From positions 32,766 to 96,765 of the forward strand of contig WNNJ02003101.1 of assembly GCA_012934845.2 (NCBI GenBank): a stretch of 64,000 bases of DNA. Direction: 5' to 3'. The notes beneath the pieces are model-generated. The model had not been told where the DNA came from, did no database searches, and saw only the letters and a program-made list of their open reading frames with translations. How positions within the stretch are numbered: the first letter of the stretch is position 1; each line of letters begins with the position of its first letter. This DNA is from Pomphorhynchus laevis. Lineage: Eukaryota > Acanthocephala > Palaeacanthocephala > Echinorhynchida > Pomphorhynchidae. The position numbers and the translations under genes were made by a program. This document shows positions 1-11,400 of this stretch, piece after piece.

Positions 1-3000
1 CTGATGGACCATTTCGGTGTTTATAATCTTCGCCTGATCCTGGGTAGGGATGACAACCCTATCCAGGTAGGATTCTGTTCTGCCTCCATCGACCAAGCGG
101 AAGTATTATCAAAATCTGCTAGCAATCCTTTTAAGGGATTTAATTTAAAATTCACAATATTTGATGTTGATGAATACACCTACCGCCACTGCAGCCGGTG
201 TCACAAATGGGGGCACTGGGCCTCTAGCTGCAGTGGGACGGCCACATGTGTAGTTTGTGGCTCCTCTTCTTGCACGACACTAACCTCAAGCGACTCCTAC
301 AAGGACCTTTCGTGCACAAACTGCAGGGGGAGTCATCCGGCTTGGCGCAGAGAATGGCCTATGTTCAAGACAAACAAGAGAGAATATATACGGCCTTCAA
401 TGATCAAAACGGCAGTCTCTTTCTGAAACGTTGCCGGATCTCAGAGAATGAGTGATCCGAGATCTCTCTGTTGATAGAACAGAAGATAGAGTCCTCTCAA
501 AAAAGATTCGAGAACATCATATTAACGGCCCTTGGGGCCGTCAATCCAAATTCTAATAATTCCAACTTCAGCTTATTCCCGCATCAAATAAAACGGGGGG
601 GGGAGAGTTGGATCATACCGTCCCACAATCAAGATCGGAAAGCTCATGAAAAGCAAAAGGGAAAATGAAGATATTGCTCAGGGGCAAGTACCTACCCTGG
701 ATGTAGCCAATGGCGAGGAAGGGAACTTTCCTGCACCTAGCTCTGTTTAGGAAGGCAATCCACCATCCAACTAATCCATCACAATGCAGAGTACTCGTGA
801 GCCTTTTTCACTGAATATCCTTCAGTAGAATTCGGGAGGTGCTTCTGCCCTTAGACTAATATTTGGTAGAGATGCAGATGTTATAGTCCTTCAGGAGACG
901 CGGTCTATTCGTCTCTCCCGGATATTACTCGATTTATTCCAAAGCACATATGTTCCCACTATACTCCGTATAAGCCCAACTCACTCCTCTTAATCTCAAG
1001 GACTCTTGACCTTAGTTTAGTGATCATTAAGGTCCTCCCTCCAATTAAATTACTCGTGTCCAGCTATGTCTTGTTTTGTAGTTTCACTCTGTAAGAACAG
1101 TAAACGCCTCAGTCTAGCAAATGTCTACATGCGTCCAGGGGAGATTCACAAAAACTGTGACGTCCTAGATAGTATTATTGACAGCGGCTATGACATCATC
1201 CTTGGGAACTTCAACGACAGAAATGATCGTTGGATCCACGCAGCACTTCGCAGAGCTAGGAACTGTTATCTTATTCACAAACCACCTTCTCCCTCCTTTC
1301 ATTGCACCTCTACAAATTCAATCCTCGACTTTTTACTGCTTCACTCGCGGTGATTGCTTAAACCCCTCTGTACGGAGCAGTTGCGCCAACAATTGTCCAC
1401 CTCTCATGACCTAATTTGTTGAAGAATTGAAGAGGATACGTTGCAATGGAGGTTTACTTTGATCCGGTCAGAGTGGCCTTCTTTCAGACGGCTATCCGAC
1501 TCTTTCATCGAATAGGAAATGAGAATCTTACCGAATTTAATACCTACCTCTTTTCGCAAGCTACCGTGATTCTTTCGACTACCTATAAAGGTTGTATATA
1601 CAATCTCACTCCGACGAAACTCAAGATCCTAATAAATTGCTGAACCACCCTAATCTCTCTACTTCCGCCAAACAGGCTCTCTCGAATGAATACTGGAGCA
1701 CTAGATATAGGTTCCAGCTGAGTAGGGATAAGGCGAGTATTGCTCGCCTGAATCCTTCTCAGTCTTCCTTTTGGAAGATTTTCAAGAAGATGAAGTTTGT
1801 TTGTTGGAAGAATAGAGCATTAGGTTGGATAGGGAATGTAGGCCTTGATAAAGTTTTATAAGAGTCACTAGCCCTACACAACTATGGAGCCACTCAATCA
1901 CCTCAACCAATCCCGCCTTGGTGTAACTTCAGGAGTAGGGATCTATCTGTTACGGATATCCTTAACTCCTGGGGTCCACTCCCGGGCACCTCCAAATTCG
2001 TCGCTCCACTTTCGTCTCGAGTCTGTCAGCTTTTGACAGCCAAACAGAGAAGAGAGGTGGCCACCACAATGCTTCTAGCCCCCCCATCCGATGTAGCAGG
2101 CATAAATATTTGTAATAGAGTTTCTATACCAAGAAAAAATCCTGTTCAGGCAATAAAGATCTGCGACCCATTTTGATTCAAAATGCCCTCATCTCGATTT
2201 ACGAAAAAGCGCTTGCGCGTAAAATCCGTGACCATTTAAGTAGGCGTAATTTGATCCCTCCAGGTTTTCATGGGTTCGTCAAAGGTCGCTCGGTCCATTC
2301 AGCAGTTGGTGAGGTGGAACAGTTTTGTCGGTCTAATAGCCATCGTCCAGTTGTGGCTGTTTTCCTTGACTTTTCTGCTGCATTTGACCGCATCTCCATT
2401 TACTTTGTGATCTCTACTCTCAGGTCCATCAGGTTGCCTGCGAGAATAGTGAACCGGGTAGAGATTCTGCTGTACACCAAGCGATTTTACTATGAAGATG
2501 GTCCTGATGCGCGTCAGTTCTACCCTATTACGGGTGTGCCCCAACACTCCCCTCTTTCACCTATCTTATATCTTGCTGCTTCCATTCACATATTTAAAAT
2601 ATTCAAGCGCGAACAACGTCTAGTAATGTACGCTGATGACACCACAGCCCTGTTCTCTGGACACAAGTGCAAAGGCGTAGTTTCTGACATCAGCTGTTTC
2701 TTTTTAAGGTTAAAAGACTAGCTACCCAAATCCAATCTTAGTTTAAGCTCCGCTAAATCGCAGGTGGTCTTTCTTAATGGCACCCCAGCTACAAAGCAAA
2801 AACTTTAGAGATTAGCACTCTCTGAGCTCTCCTCCATATTTGACTCTGAACCACTCCCCACCTTCACAAGTCGAGTAAAATACCTGGGGTTCACCGTTTC
2901 GGTGAACTGGTCGGCGAAAGCCGACCTGGATAGACTCAAACGTATCCTGAAGAGAGCTAGGTGGGCTCTGAAACGGGCCCAACATCTGTCGTTGAATGGG

Positions 3001-3170
3001 AAAACCCGGGTGCGCCTTTGGGGTACCTGCGCTATCTCGGGATTTGTCTTCTTCTCAAGAGGACGTCCTCCAGAGCAAAAGCTAAGGTTCCTTAAGCTCC
3101 TCGTCTCTCGTTTATACAGCATAGTTCGCGCCGATTGGATCCAATTGGATGGCTATAATCTTAAAGATTA
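1..3170 (+). mobile_element. LINE family A, copy 1 (I/Jockey-like non-LTR retrotransposon), decayed
   Basis: The left edge is cut by the window. The CDS order is ORF1, endonuclease, reverse transcriptase. ORF1 (4-426) carries CCHC knuckles (CSRCHKWGHWASSC, then CTNCRGSHPAW). Endonuclease pieces follow at 790-1350, with the family phrase for FNDR near 1210. The linker lies at 1590-2100. The RT (2173-2721) has FLDFSAAFDRIS (motif A), TGVPQ..PLSPILY (motif B) and MYADDTTALFSG (motif C); the thumb and C-terminal region run to about 3130. Several stops and frameshifts split it, so it cannot encode a working protein. The 3' end near 3130-3170 carries a short repeated ATAATCTTAAAGATTATAG-type stretch rather than the usual tail. 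Clade placement rests on motif style only; an R1/LOA-like assignment is possible. Confidence 0.85.
2173..2721 (+). pseudogene. Reverse transcriptase core of LINE A copy 1
   Basis: An open stretch of 182 codons covers RT palm motifs. The line IYEKALARKIRDHL..NLIPPGFHGFVKGRS is the usual fingers region. FLDFSAAFDRIS supplies the first catalytic aspartate and MYADDTT the catalytic pair. The glycine of the usual GVPQGSPLSP motif is replaced by H in this copy (GVPQHSPLSP). The frame closes just after the YADD region, and the thumb continues in another frame at 2902-3270, so this is a decayed domain and not a live enzyme. Confidence 0.8.
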
Positions 3171-3239
3171 TAGACTTGTCATTAGAGATCATAAAGATTA
3201 TAGACTTGTCATTTACTACAGTTTATTGAACTATTGTTG

Positions 3240-3965
3240 GAAGCTCAGACAGCCATGGACAAACTTTTAAACCAGAGATATTTACAACGCCAGTCAACAC
3301 AGCTGAATCGGAAAATTCGTGTACACATTGGAAACGGCGTTTCGAAAAGTATCTGTCAAAGGTTCCAGACTTAGAGGAAAACGATAAGCTTAATGTCTTG
3401 ATCAATCACGTTGCTCCTAACGTCTACAGTTACATTTCGACAATCAATGATTACGCTCTTGCTCTCAGACGATTCGACGACCTATACTTGAAGCCAAGAA
3501 ACGACGTATTCGCACATTTTTAGCTTAGTACGTGTAAACAGTTACAGAAGCTGTCGATAGACGATTTCGTCCGAGCGTTATATCAACTTGCAAAGAATTG
3601 CGAATTCAAAAATGTCAATGCAGACGAGCATCTCTGCTTGTGCGTCCGCGACGCTTTAATTTCAGGATTAAGTTCGGGTGCAATTAGACAACGATTGCTT
3701 AAAGTGCCTCAACTTACATTGCTGGCGGCAGTTGAAACGGCCAGAACGCTTGAATCGGCTCAGCTGAATGCCGAAGCATACCGAATGACATATATTTATG
3801 TGTCAGCAGTCTCCGACCAAATTGTCACGGGAGAGGCTTCGTCACCCTGTGCTGCAGTCTCGTATTCAAAATCGGCATGCTTCTTCAGTAGTCGTGAGAG
3901 ACACCCACGAAATAAATGTTTTGTCAGACTTAACACTGTCGAAAATGCAATAAGATCGGTCATTT
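3240..3965 (+). mobile_element. Ty3/gypsy-type gag fossil
   Basis: The translation resembles the gag of invertebrate Ty3/gypsy retrotransposons: a capsid-like region with RFDDLYLKPRNDVFA, then SIDDFVRALYQLAKNCEF, then a stretch reading RDALISGLSSGAIRQRLL followed by VETARTLESAQLNAEAY. The last two phrases correspond to the conserved C-terminal capsid region of this gag family. No pol and no LTRs are recognisable nearby. It is a broken, truncated fossil with several breaks, lying between a LINE A copy and a LINE B copy. The assignment is from remembered family motifs; age cannot be judged without related copies. Confidence 0.65.
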
Positions 3966-3974
3966 TTTGATTGT

Positions 3975-5890
3975 CTGCTGATCAGATTTTGCTGTTATAT
4001 CTCGTTCTGCCGCTACAAAAAAGAAATGATCGGACAAACCAGGATCAGTAATTGACACGGAGGTATAGGCAATGAAGCAGTTGTGAACAGCAATGATGTC
4101 GAGAGCATCGCCGAGAATATGAGTGGAATTTGTTAAAAGTAGTTTATAGTTAAAATAAGAAAAAGATTAGTTAGAGTGATATAGTCAGAGTCAGCTGGGC
4201 GATCGAGACTAATGTTATAGTCAATGAGAACAAAAGAAGGAGTATAAGACAATGAACAGTGAGAAAGGAGATTTGCAAGGTCGTTAAAGAACATAAATGA
4301 GAGAACAGCTGAGCCTGGACGGTGTACAATCACAAGTTCCATAGAGAAAGGAGATGATAATCTGCATATGAATAATTCGAACGAAGTGTAACGGATATTA
4401 GCGTTAATTTTACGTAGAGACATTGGGTGACGAGCAATGACAACAATACGGCCATGGTTAGAAGCAGTAGATGTATGATAAACAATTGAACGAGCTGATT
4501 TAACTAGATAACAACCGGAGCGACATATATAACGAATAGCAAGATCGTCAGAGTCAAAGTTCCAGGATTCGGTAATACAGAGAATATCGGTAGATAATTG
4601 ATCGAAGATATCAACGAGCAAATCAGCTTTATGAAGAATGGAGCGAATGTTGAAAAGACTAAAACGAAAAGTATGCTCAGGAGAGATATCGATTAGCAAA
4701 GAAGACAGGGAGGCGCCGTGACGTTATCTGATTTTTGGCCTCGTATGTACGACGTGAAAATTTCCGTTGATTTGATGAATTGATAAGGATGACTAGCCCT
4801 TTGTTTCACGTCGATGTTTCTCAATGCGAGCTAAATTGAGCTGGTCAATATCAGAAGGGAAGCGGTCAGGATAGATACGACAAGTAGATGAAGTGGTAAT
4901 AAATTTAAATCGTTGGAAGAGTATCAAGGAAGCATGCAAACTATGTCGTAAAACGATTTTAGGTGTGTTGGACTGATATGATTGGATTTAGTGGATTTGT
5001 TTAAACGGTTAAAATATACAGGAGCGATATTATTGAAAAGGGATGGATTATCATTAGGAAGAATGGTTGCTAGGATAGACCAAAAAGCAGATAAATCCTC
5101 ATAAAAGCGAGATTTTGAGGAAGCAGATTCGGGGAGCTTTAAGTTAGATATGATAATACAGCGATCACGCGAAGGAAAACGTTTACGTGGAAGTGGTGGA
5201 CAGACAGAGCTGGTACGAGTAGAGGCAGAAGAGCAGGTAGAAGTGGAAATGACAGGACTGCTCAATTGAGATTTATGATAGGTTGGTGCATGTGTGACAA
5301 AAGTGGAGTTTTGAATCGGTTGATCGGAGATGTTACTGGAAATGATTTTCACGGAAGGATGTAAATTATTGAGAAGTGATACGGGGGAGGTAGAGTAAGG
5401 AGTACGCGAGGCGAAGTATGATATGTATTTAGATAGAGAAGGAATAGGAAAGAGAAGTTATGAGATGAACAGCTTTACCGTTTGCATTGTTTGGATGATA
5501 AAGATAAATAGAAGTTTTATCCGTAGTTGAACAAGGAGTGTGTGTGAGGAAAGTTCAAGAATGGGATTATACTATGCGTAGTCAGGTGTTGATGCGAGGG
5601 AATGTCGAAAACAGTATCGGTCTGAGTAGTCTTATGTGAGACAGAAATGGAGGAGCAGGATAGCTGTTAAAGTTTTACTGATGAACAAAATCCACATGTA
5701 AACGGTTTACTCTGATACACTGAACGGTCAGATATTTTAACTCAAACAAGGGTTCATACGTCGCAATCTTTATAATCGCATCCAACTTCCAAACTTGTAT
5801 AACGATCATTGCATTCCGATGTGGAAGATGCGTGATAAGGAACAGGGATTTGAGATCGAGATTTTCTAGACATGATATTTATCATGCGAT
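3975..5890 (-). mobile_element. LINE family B, copy 1 (L2/CR1-like): ORF1 and endonuclease only
   Basis: On the minus strand the 5' part (about 5880-4920) encodes an ORF1-like serine/threonine-rich protein ending in a block with PLPRKRFPSRDRCIIISNL, also found in the longer copy at 11400-15230. The endonuclease follows at 4699-4133: FSLFNIRSILHKADLL, DILCITESWN, then VLIDYNISLDRPADSD, matching the N, E and D motifs of apurinic-type endonucleases. The reverse transcriptase half is missing: the left end at about 3975-4020 stops in the endonuclease. Loss of the 3' half is unusual for a LINE and points to a later deletion or rearrangement. Confidence 0.75.
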
Positions 5891-6099
5891 TAAGCTCAAT
5901 CCGCGAGCGTAGCGAGCGGAACTGACAGGAAAAATCTGGAATGTAATCATACTAAACAATTAACTTTTTCTTGAACCTACACTATCAATATCCTTTTATT
6001 TGACTTTTTTCCCTTTCTTTGTTGCTTTCTTTCATTATGCTGATTAATTTTATTAGCGGACATAGCAGCCTTCGTGGTTACAGTCCTGTCAAAATGTTT

Positions 6100-6350
6100 T
6101 ATGGCGTTAGTTCTGTCACTAATTGAATATGGTGTTTTGGCCTCCTTGCCGTGGTCAGCATCTAACTCTAAGAATGCAAAACTTCAGTATGATTTAAATC
6201 GTTTGATTGAATGAACAGAAAATTGGTTACGTCCGATAAATGAGAAGTGTGAAGTTCTGAGACTGGGACCCAGAGAATATGATCAAGAATATTTATTGAA
6301 AGCTTAACGAATCTTAGTTATCACTGCTAAAAAAGATTTGGGGGTGGAAA
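6100..6350 (+). mobile_element. LINE family C fragment: RT thumb region
   Basis: A short plus-strand stretch reads IEYGVLASLPWSA, then LQYDLNRLIE, NWLRPINEKCEVLRLG and KKDLGV. This is the thumb-proximal block of CR1/RTE-type reverse transcriptases, where a KC..LRLG motif is followed about 30 residues later by KDLGV. There is no catalytic core and no start, and stops interrupt it. Flanking DNA to 6690 is AT-rich with no gene that I can see. Confidence 0.5.
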
Positions 6351-6690
6351 ACTTACATGTTTTCATATCACAAATATTTATCCTAAATACCTGTGTTTAT
6401 GTTTATTTAGTAACATTTTGATTAAAACAGTAGTTGTCATTTTATCGGTATAATCGAATGCTGAACAAATAGGGCTTTCAAATATAAGTCACTGGGCCCC
6501 TGTAGAATGGGGCCAGGGACTAAGATATATTTGGTAGAAATGTCATATGTAAGATTTTGAAGGTTAATTTTTATTAAGGACTTTTTTTTTATCAAGGATG
6601 CTTCTGTACATTTATTTAAAATTTACGAAAACTATAAAAAATTGTTTTCGAGTAAAAAATTCGATATTAGCAGCTATGTTGTATAGATAA
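6350..6690. other. AT-rich spacer, no gene seen
   Basis: About 340 bases between a LINE C fragment and the 3' tail of a LINE A copy. I see no coding signal and no clear repeat apart from runs of T and A. Confidence 0.5.
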
Positions 6691-9600
6691 ATAAATAAGG
6701 TTTTATTAAAAATACAACCGATCAAAAAAACTAGATAACATACTTAACAAAATAGTAAGTACGACCAAATCTTCCAACAACTGCAATTTGCACTGGTCTT
6801 CTTATTACCACTTTTACGGCCTCGAATCCAGAAGGACCTGAGCCCCCAACCGAGCCAACACGCCGCCTTCCGACTGAATCACCCGGGGTCTTTCACCCTC
6901 CGAAGAATCCGATCGGTGCGGATTATGCTGGGTAAACGAGAGACGAGGAGCTTAAGAAACCTTAGCCTTTGCTCAGGGGGACGTCCTCTCGAAAAGAAGA
7001 CTTATCCCGAGACAGTCCAGGTACCCCAAAGGCACACCTGGGTTTTCACTTTCAATGACAGATGCTGAGCTCGTTTCAGGGCCCACCTAGCATTCTTCGG
7101 GATACGTTTGAGTCTATCCAGGTCGGCTAACGCAGACCAGTTCACCGAAACGGTGAACCCCAGGTATTTTACTCGACTTGTAAAGCTGGGGAGTGATTCA
7201 GAGGCAAATATGAACGAGAGCTCAGAGAGTGCTAATCTCTTAAGTTTTTTCTTAGTTGCAGGGGTGCCATGAAAGACAACCGCCTGCGATTTGGCGGAGT
7301 TTAAAATAAGATTGGATATGGGTAACTGGTCTTTTAATCTTAAAAAGAAACGGCTGATGTCAGAGACTACGTCTTTACACCTGTGTCCAGTGAACAGGGC
7401 TGTGGTGTCATCAGCGTACACCACTAGACGTTGTTCACGTTAAAATATTTTAAAGAGGTTAATGGAAGCAGCAAGATATAAGATGGGAGAAAGTGGGGAT
7501 CCTTAAGGCACACCCGTAATAGAGTAGAACTGACGCGCATCAGGGTCGTCTTCATAGTAAAATCGCTTGGTATACAGCAGGATCTCCACTCTGTTCACAA
7601 TTCTCGCAGGCAACCCGAGGGACCTAAGAGAAAAGATCACAAAAGGAATTGAGATGCGGTCAAATGCAGAAGAAAAGTCGAGGAAAACATCCACAACTAG
7701 ACGATAGCTATTATCCCGACAAAACTAATATACCTCACCAACTGCTGAATGGACCGAGCGACCTTTGACGAACCCATGAAAATATGGTGGGATCAAATTA
7801 TGCCTACTTAAATGGTCGCGAATTTTACGCGCAAGCGCTTTTTCATAAATCGACACGAGGGCATTTTGAATCGAAATAGGTCGCAAATCTTTAGGGCATG
7901 AGCAGGATTTTTTCTAAGGAATAAAAACACGCTTACTAATATTGATGCCTGCTACATCGGATGGGGGCTAGAAGCATTGTGGTGGCCACCTCTCTTCTCT
8001 GTTTGGCTGTCAAAAGCTGACAGACCCGAGAAGAAAGTGGAGCACGGATTTGGAGGTGCCCGGGAGTGGACCCCATGAGTTAAGGATATCCGTAACAGAT
8101 AGATCCCTACTCCTGAAGTTACACCAAGGCGGGATTGGTTGAGGTGATTGAGTGGCTCCATAGTTGTGTAGGACTAGTGACTCCTCTAAAACTTTATCAA
8201 GGCCTACATTCCCTAACCAACACAATGCTCTATCCTTCCAGCAAACAAACTTCTCCTTCTTAAAAATCTTCCAAAAGGAAGACTGAGAAGGATTAAGACG
8301 AGCAACACTTGTCCTATCCCTACTCAGCTGGAACCTATATCTAGTGATCCAGTATTCATTCGAGAGAGCCTGTCTGGCAGAAACAGAGAGATTAGGGATG
8401 TTAAGCAGTTTCGCTAGGACCTTGAGTTTCGTCAAAGCGGGATTGTATATACGACCTTTATAGGTAGTCGATAAAATTGCGATAGCTTGCGAAAAGGGTA
8501 GGTATTAAATTTGGTCAGACTTTCATTTCCTATTCTGGGAAAGAGTTGGATAGCCGCTTGAAAGAAGGCCACTCTGATCGGATCAATGTGAAACCTTTTT
8601 CGAAGCATTATATCTTCCTCAATTCTCCAACGAATTAGGTCATAAGAAATGGACAATTGCTGGCGCGACTGCTCCGTGCAGAGAAGTTTTAACAGCCACC
8701 TCGAGTGAAGCAGTAAAATGTCGAGGATAGAATTTGTTGATGTGCAATGAAAGGTAGGGGAAGGGGTTTGTGAATAAGATAACAGTTCCTAGCCATGCGA
8801 ATGGCTGCATTGATCCAACGACCAGTTCTGTCGTTGAAGTCCTCAAGTATCATGCCATAACCGCTGTCAATAATACTATCCATGAGGTCACGGTTCTTGT
8901 GAATTTCCCCTGGACGGATGTAGACATTGGCTAGACTGAGGCGTTTACCGTTCTTACAGAGTGAAACTACTAAACAAGACATGGCTGGACCTAAGTACTT
9001 TAATAAGAGGGAGGACCTTAAGAAGCACTTAACTAAGATTAAAAGTCCTTAAGATGAAGAGGAGTGAGGTGGGGTTATGTACGGAGTGTAGTGGGAACAT
9101 ATATGCTTTGGGATACATTGAGTAATGTCCTGGGGGAGACGGATAGACCGCGTCTCCTGAAGGACTATAACATCTGCATCTCTTCCAGATAAAAGTCTAA
9201 GGGCAGAAGCACCTCCCGAATTCCACCGAAGGATATTCAGTGAAAAAGGCTCACGAGTACTCTGCATTGTGATGGATTAGTTGGATTGGGGGATTGCCTA
9301 CCTGGACAGAGCTAGGTGCAGGAAGGTTTCTCTTATCGCACCAGCTCCGTATAGGGTAGGTACTTGCCCCTGGGCAGCATCTTTATTTCTCGTGATGGAG
9401 GCCTTTCCGGACATGGGCTGGAGCAGTTTGCCAACCTTCAATAAAGGCACGGTGTGGGCCGAAGTACTCCGTTTCTTTGATTCTGGAATCGTTGAAGGAG
9501 GGAACGTAGGGGTTGAATATAACAGAGCAAAATTACTTGTGAGGAGCTGCTCCATTTGTCTCAACATAGATTGTTTTTGAGTGTCGAGAATATGTATGAT

Positions 9601-10460
9601 GTCTTTGTCTGACATTCTACCGCTGGTATCTGCATAGCTGCCAGGAGTTTTTATTTTCGGTGAATTACAGAATTTTATCCGATAGGCCTTAAAGGCCTCA
9701 CACCTCCTAGACCAGGATGGATGCGGACCATTACAGTTTACACACTGCGGGGTAGAGGAACACTGACCCCCGATATCTATACATTTTTTGGAAGAGCAAA
9801 ATCCACAAATTTTCTCTTCCTTGCACATTTAGGCCCAGTGCCCCCATCCATGACAAAGATTGCAGTGAAAGAACGTAAAGTCATCGTTAGAGATGAGAAG
9901 AAATTTTAAATTAAAACCCATGAATGGGTTACATGATGTTTTAGACAATATCTCGGCAATGTCGGTGGGCGCCGAGACAAAACCAATAGGAATAGATTGC
10001 CCATTCTTCCCCTTAACGGGCGAAAATTGGATACTTTAAAGTATTATTGAAAAGCGTTCATGTCTGTTTGCTCCAGGTGTGGAAGAAAATTAGTTATTTT
10101 TAATAAAGCCATGATGGGCTTAAACGTTAGGCTACCAAACTTGGTGAGATTTTGATCAAAGAATTCTTGGTATGCATTTGCCAACTCTGAGTTGGCAAAT
10201 GAAATTTTGATCTCCGTTTCGTAATACCTAACCGAGTTTAACAGTATTCTGTTACGGAACTGTTCTGCAAAAGTACGCAAGAAAAAATGGTATAATTTGT
10301 GTCTTTCTATAGGCTCTGAGAGTTTTATAATAATGAGATTTCTAAGCTTGGGTATGGGGGAAGTACCCCCTTGCCATCATAATCATAGGATAACAAAGCA
10401 CTCACCTTTGGTGTAGATACAGTCAACATTTCTTTAGAATTTCCTGAATTTTGATCCATT
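6690..10460 (-). mobile_element. LINE family A, copy 2, nearly full length, decayed
   Basis: Reading on the minus strand, an ORF1 N-terminal region (10280-10044) is followed by the CCHC part (9828-9298: CGFCSSKKC, CVNCNGPHPSWSRRC), the endonuclease (9267-8640: SLNILRWNSGGASALRLLSG, VLQETRSIRLPQ, EDFNDRTGRWINAA), a linker (8656-7950) and the RT (7900-6900) with FLDFSSAFDRIS at 7694-7640 and VYADDTTALFTG near 7421. The 3' tail at 6690-6730 is AT-rich and ends in an AATAAATAAGG-like stretch (minus-strand tail). At least six frame breaks are spread along it. It is among the most complete copies and, with copy 8, defines the family layout. Confidence 0.87.
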
Positions 10461-11400
10461 TGTGTTACCATGTTGTTGCTTGTCGTTGGACTATAATCAA
10501 TTTTCCGCTTATTACTTGTATAGGCTTTTAGGCACTAGCATAATTTATAATGTGTCACTATATGCGTTACATATCTTTATGATTAATGTGCTACAAAAAA
10601 TAACGTTTAATTTTTTACCTTAATGATTTTTTTAAATTTTGAAAGCAGTGTTATAAATGTTTTTACCCAAACGTTTGATAATAGAATGATAAAGTACATA
10701 CTAAAATATTAAGGTATTATTAGCATCATTAAATAATATATTTAAATTTTGATACAAATTAAAATATACATTAATATATTTAAATTTTGATACAAGTACA
10801 AATTAGGAAAATAATAAGTGTACATAAAATTTAAACTCTATTTAATTATATACACTGAAAGATGAAATTAATGTGCATGGTAATTGATAAACGATGAGTC
10901 AGCTAAGGGGCCAAAGGGCATAGCAGGACATGCAAAGTTAAATTAGAGTTTTAATGCTCGGATTATATTTGGTTCATACATATTCTTATTCTTATTATTA
11001 CATGCAACAACTTAAGAGCCAAGGGCTCTTAAGTTGAATAAAAACAGCCTAAAGTGAAAACGTAAAAAATAATCGAAGATAACTGTTAGATTAAAGCCTC
11101 TTGACGTAGTCTGCGCTTGAAAGAAAATTTAATGGAGCTGTTGATTATTATGGCAGGCGCATAGTTTCAGAGTCGTTTGATTCAATCACATATAGTCGCA
11201 GTCTTTTTGGTAGTCGATAGAGATCTTTGTAAACATTATTCATGTTCGCGAAGACCAGTTGTGTTACTTAAATTAAATGTACATCAACAGGTATGCTCAG
11301 ATGTGGTAAGAGTCATTCACATGAACATCAAATCAGCCAGCTTGAGTGAAATTTTAATTGGACATACTTGAAGTGATTCTATACGTTCGACATAAGGCAG
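10460..11400. other. AT-rich non-coding region with one strong hairpin
   Basis: No gene is supported. The stretch 10600-10860 is very AT-rich with repeated TTTAAATTTTGATACAA phrases at about 10740 and 10785. A short perfect inverted repeat lies at 11008-11036. The right end meets the 3' end of a LINE B copy at about 11400. Confidence 0.5.
11008..11036. repeat. 13-bp perfect hairpin
   Basis: CAACTTAAGAGCC and its reverse complement are separated by AAG. It looks like a stem-loop of 13 pairs. I see no gene end that it would serve. Confidence 0.7.

Noticed and set aside
5920-5945. CGCGAGCGTAGCGAGCGGAA as a regulatory palindrome
   Set aside because: Short and single occurrence; imperfect symmetry and no gene beside it.
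9281-9909. Plus-strand frames in LINE A copy 2
   Set aside because: They are antisense to ORF1 and the endonuclease start of that copy.
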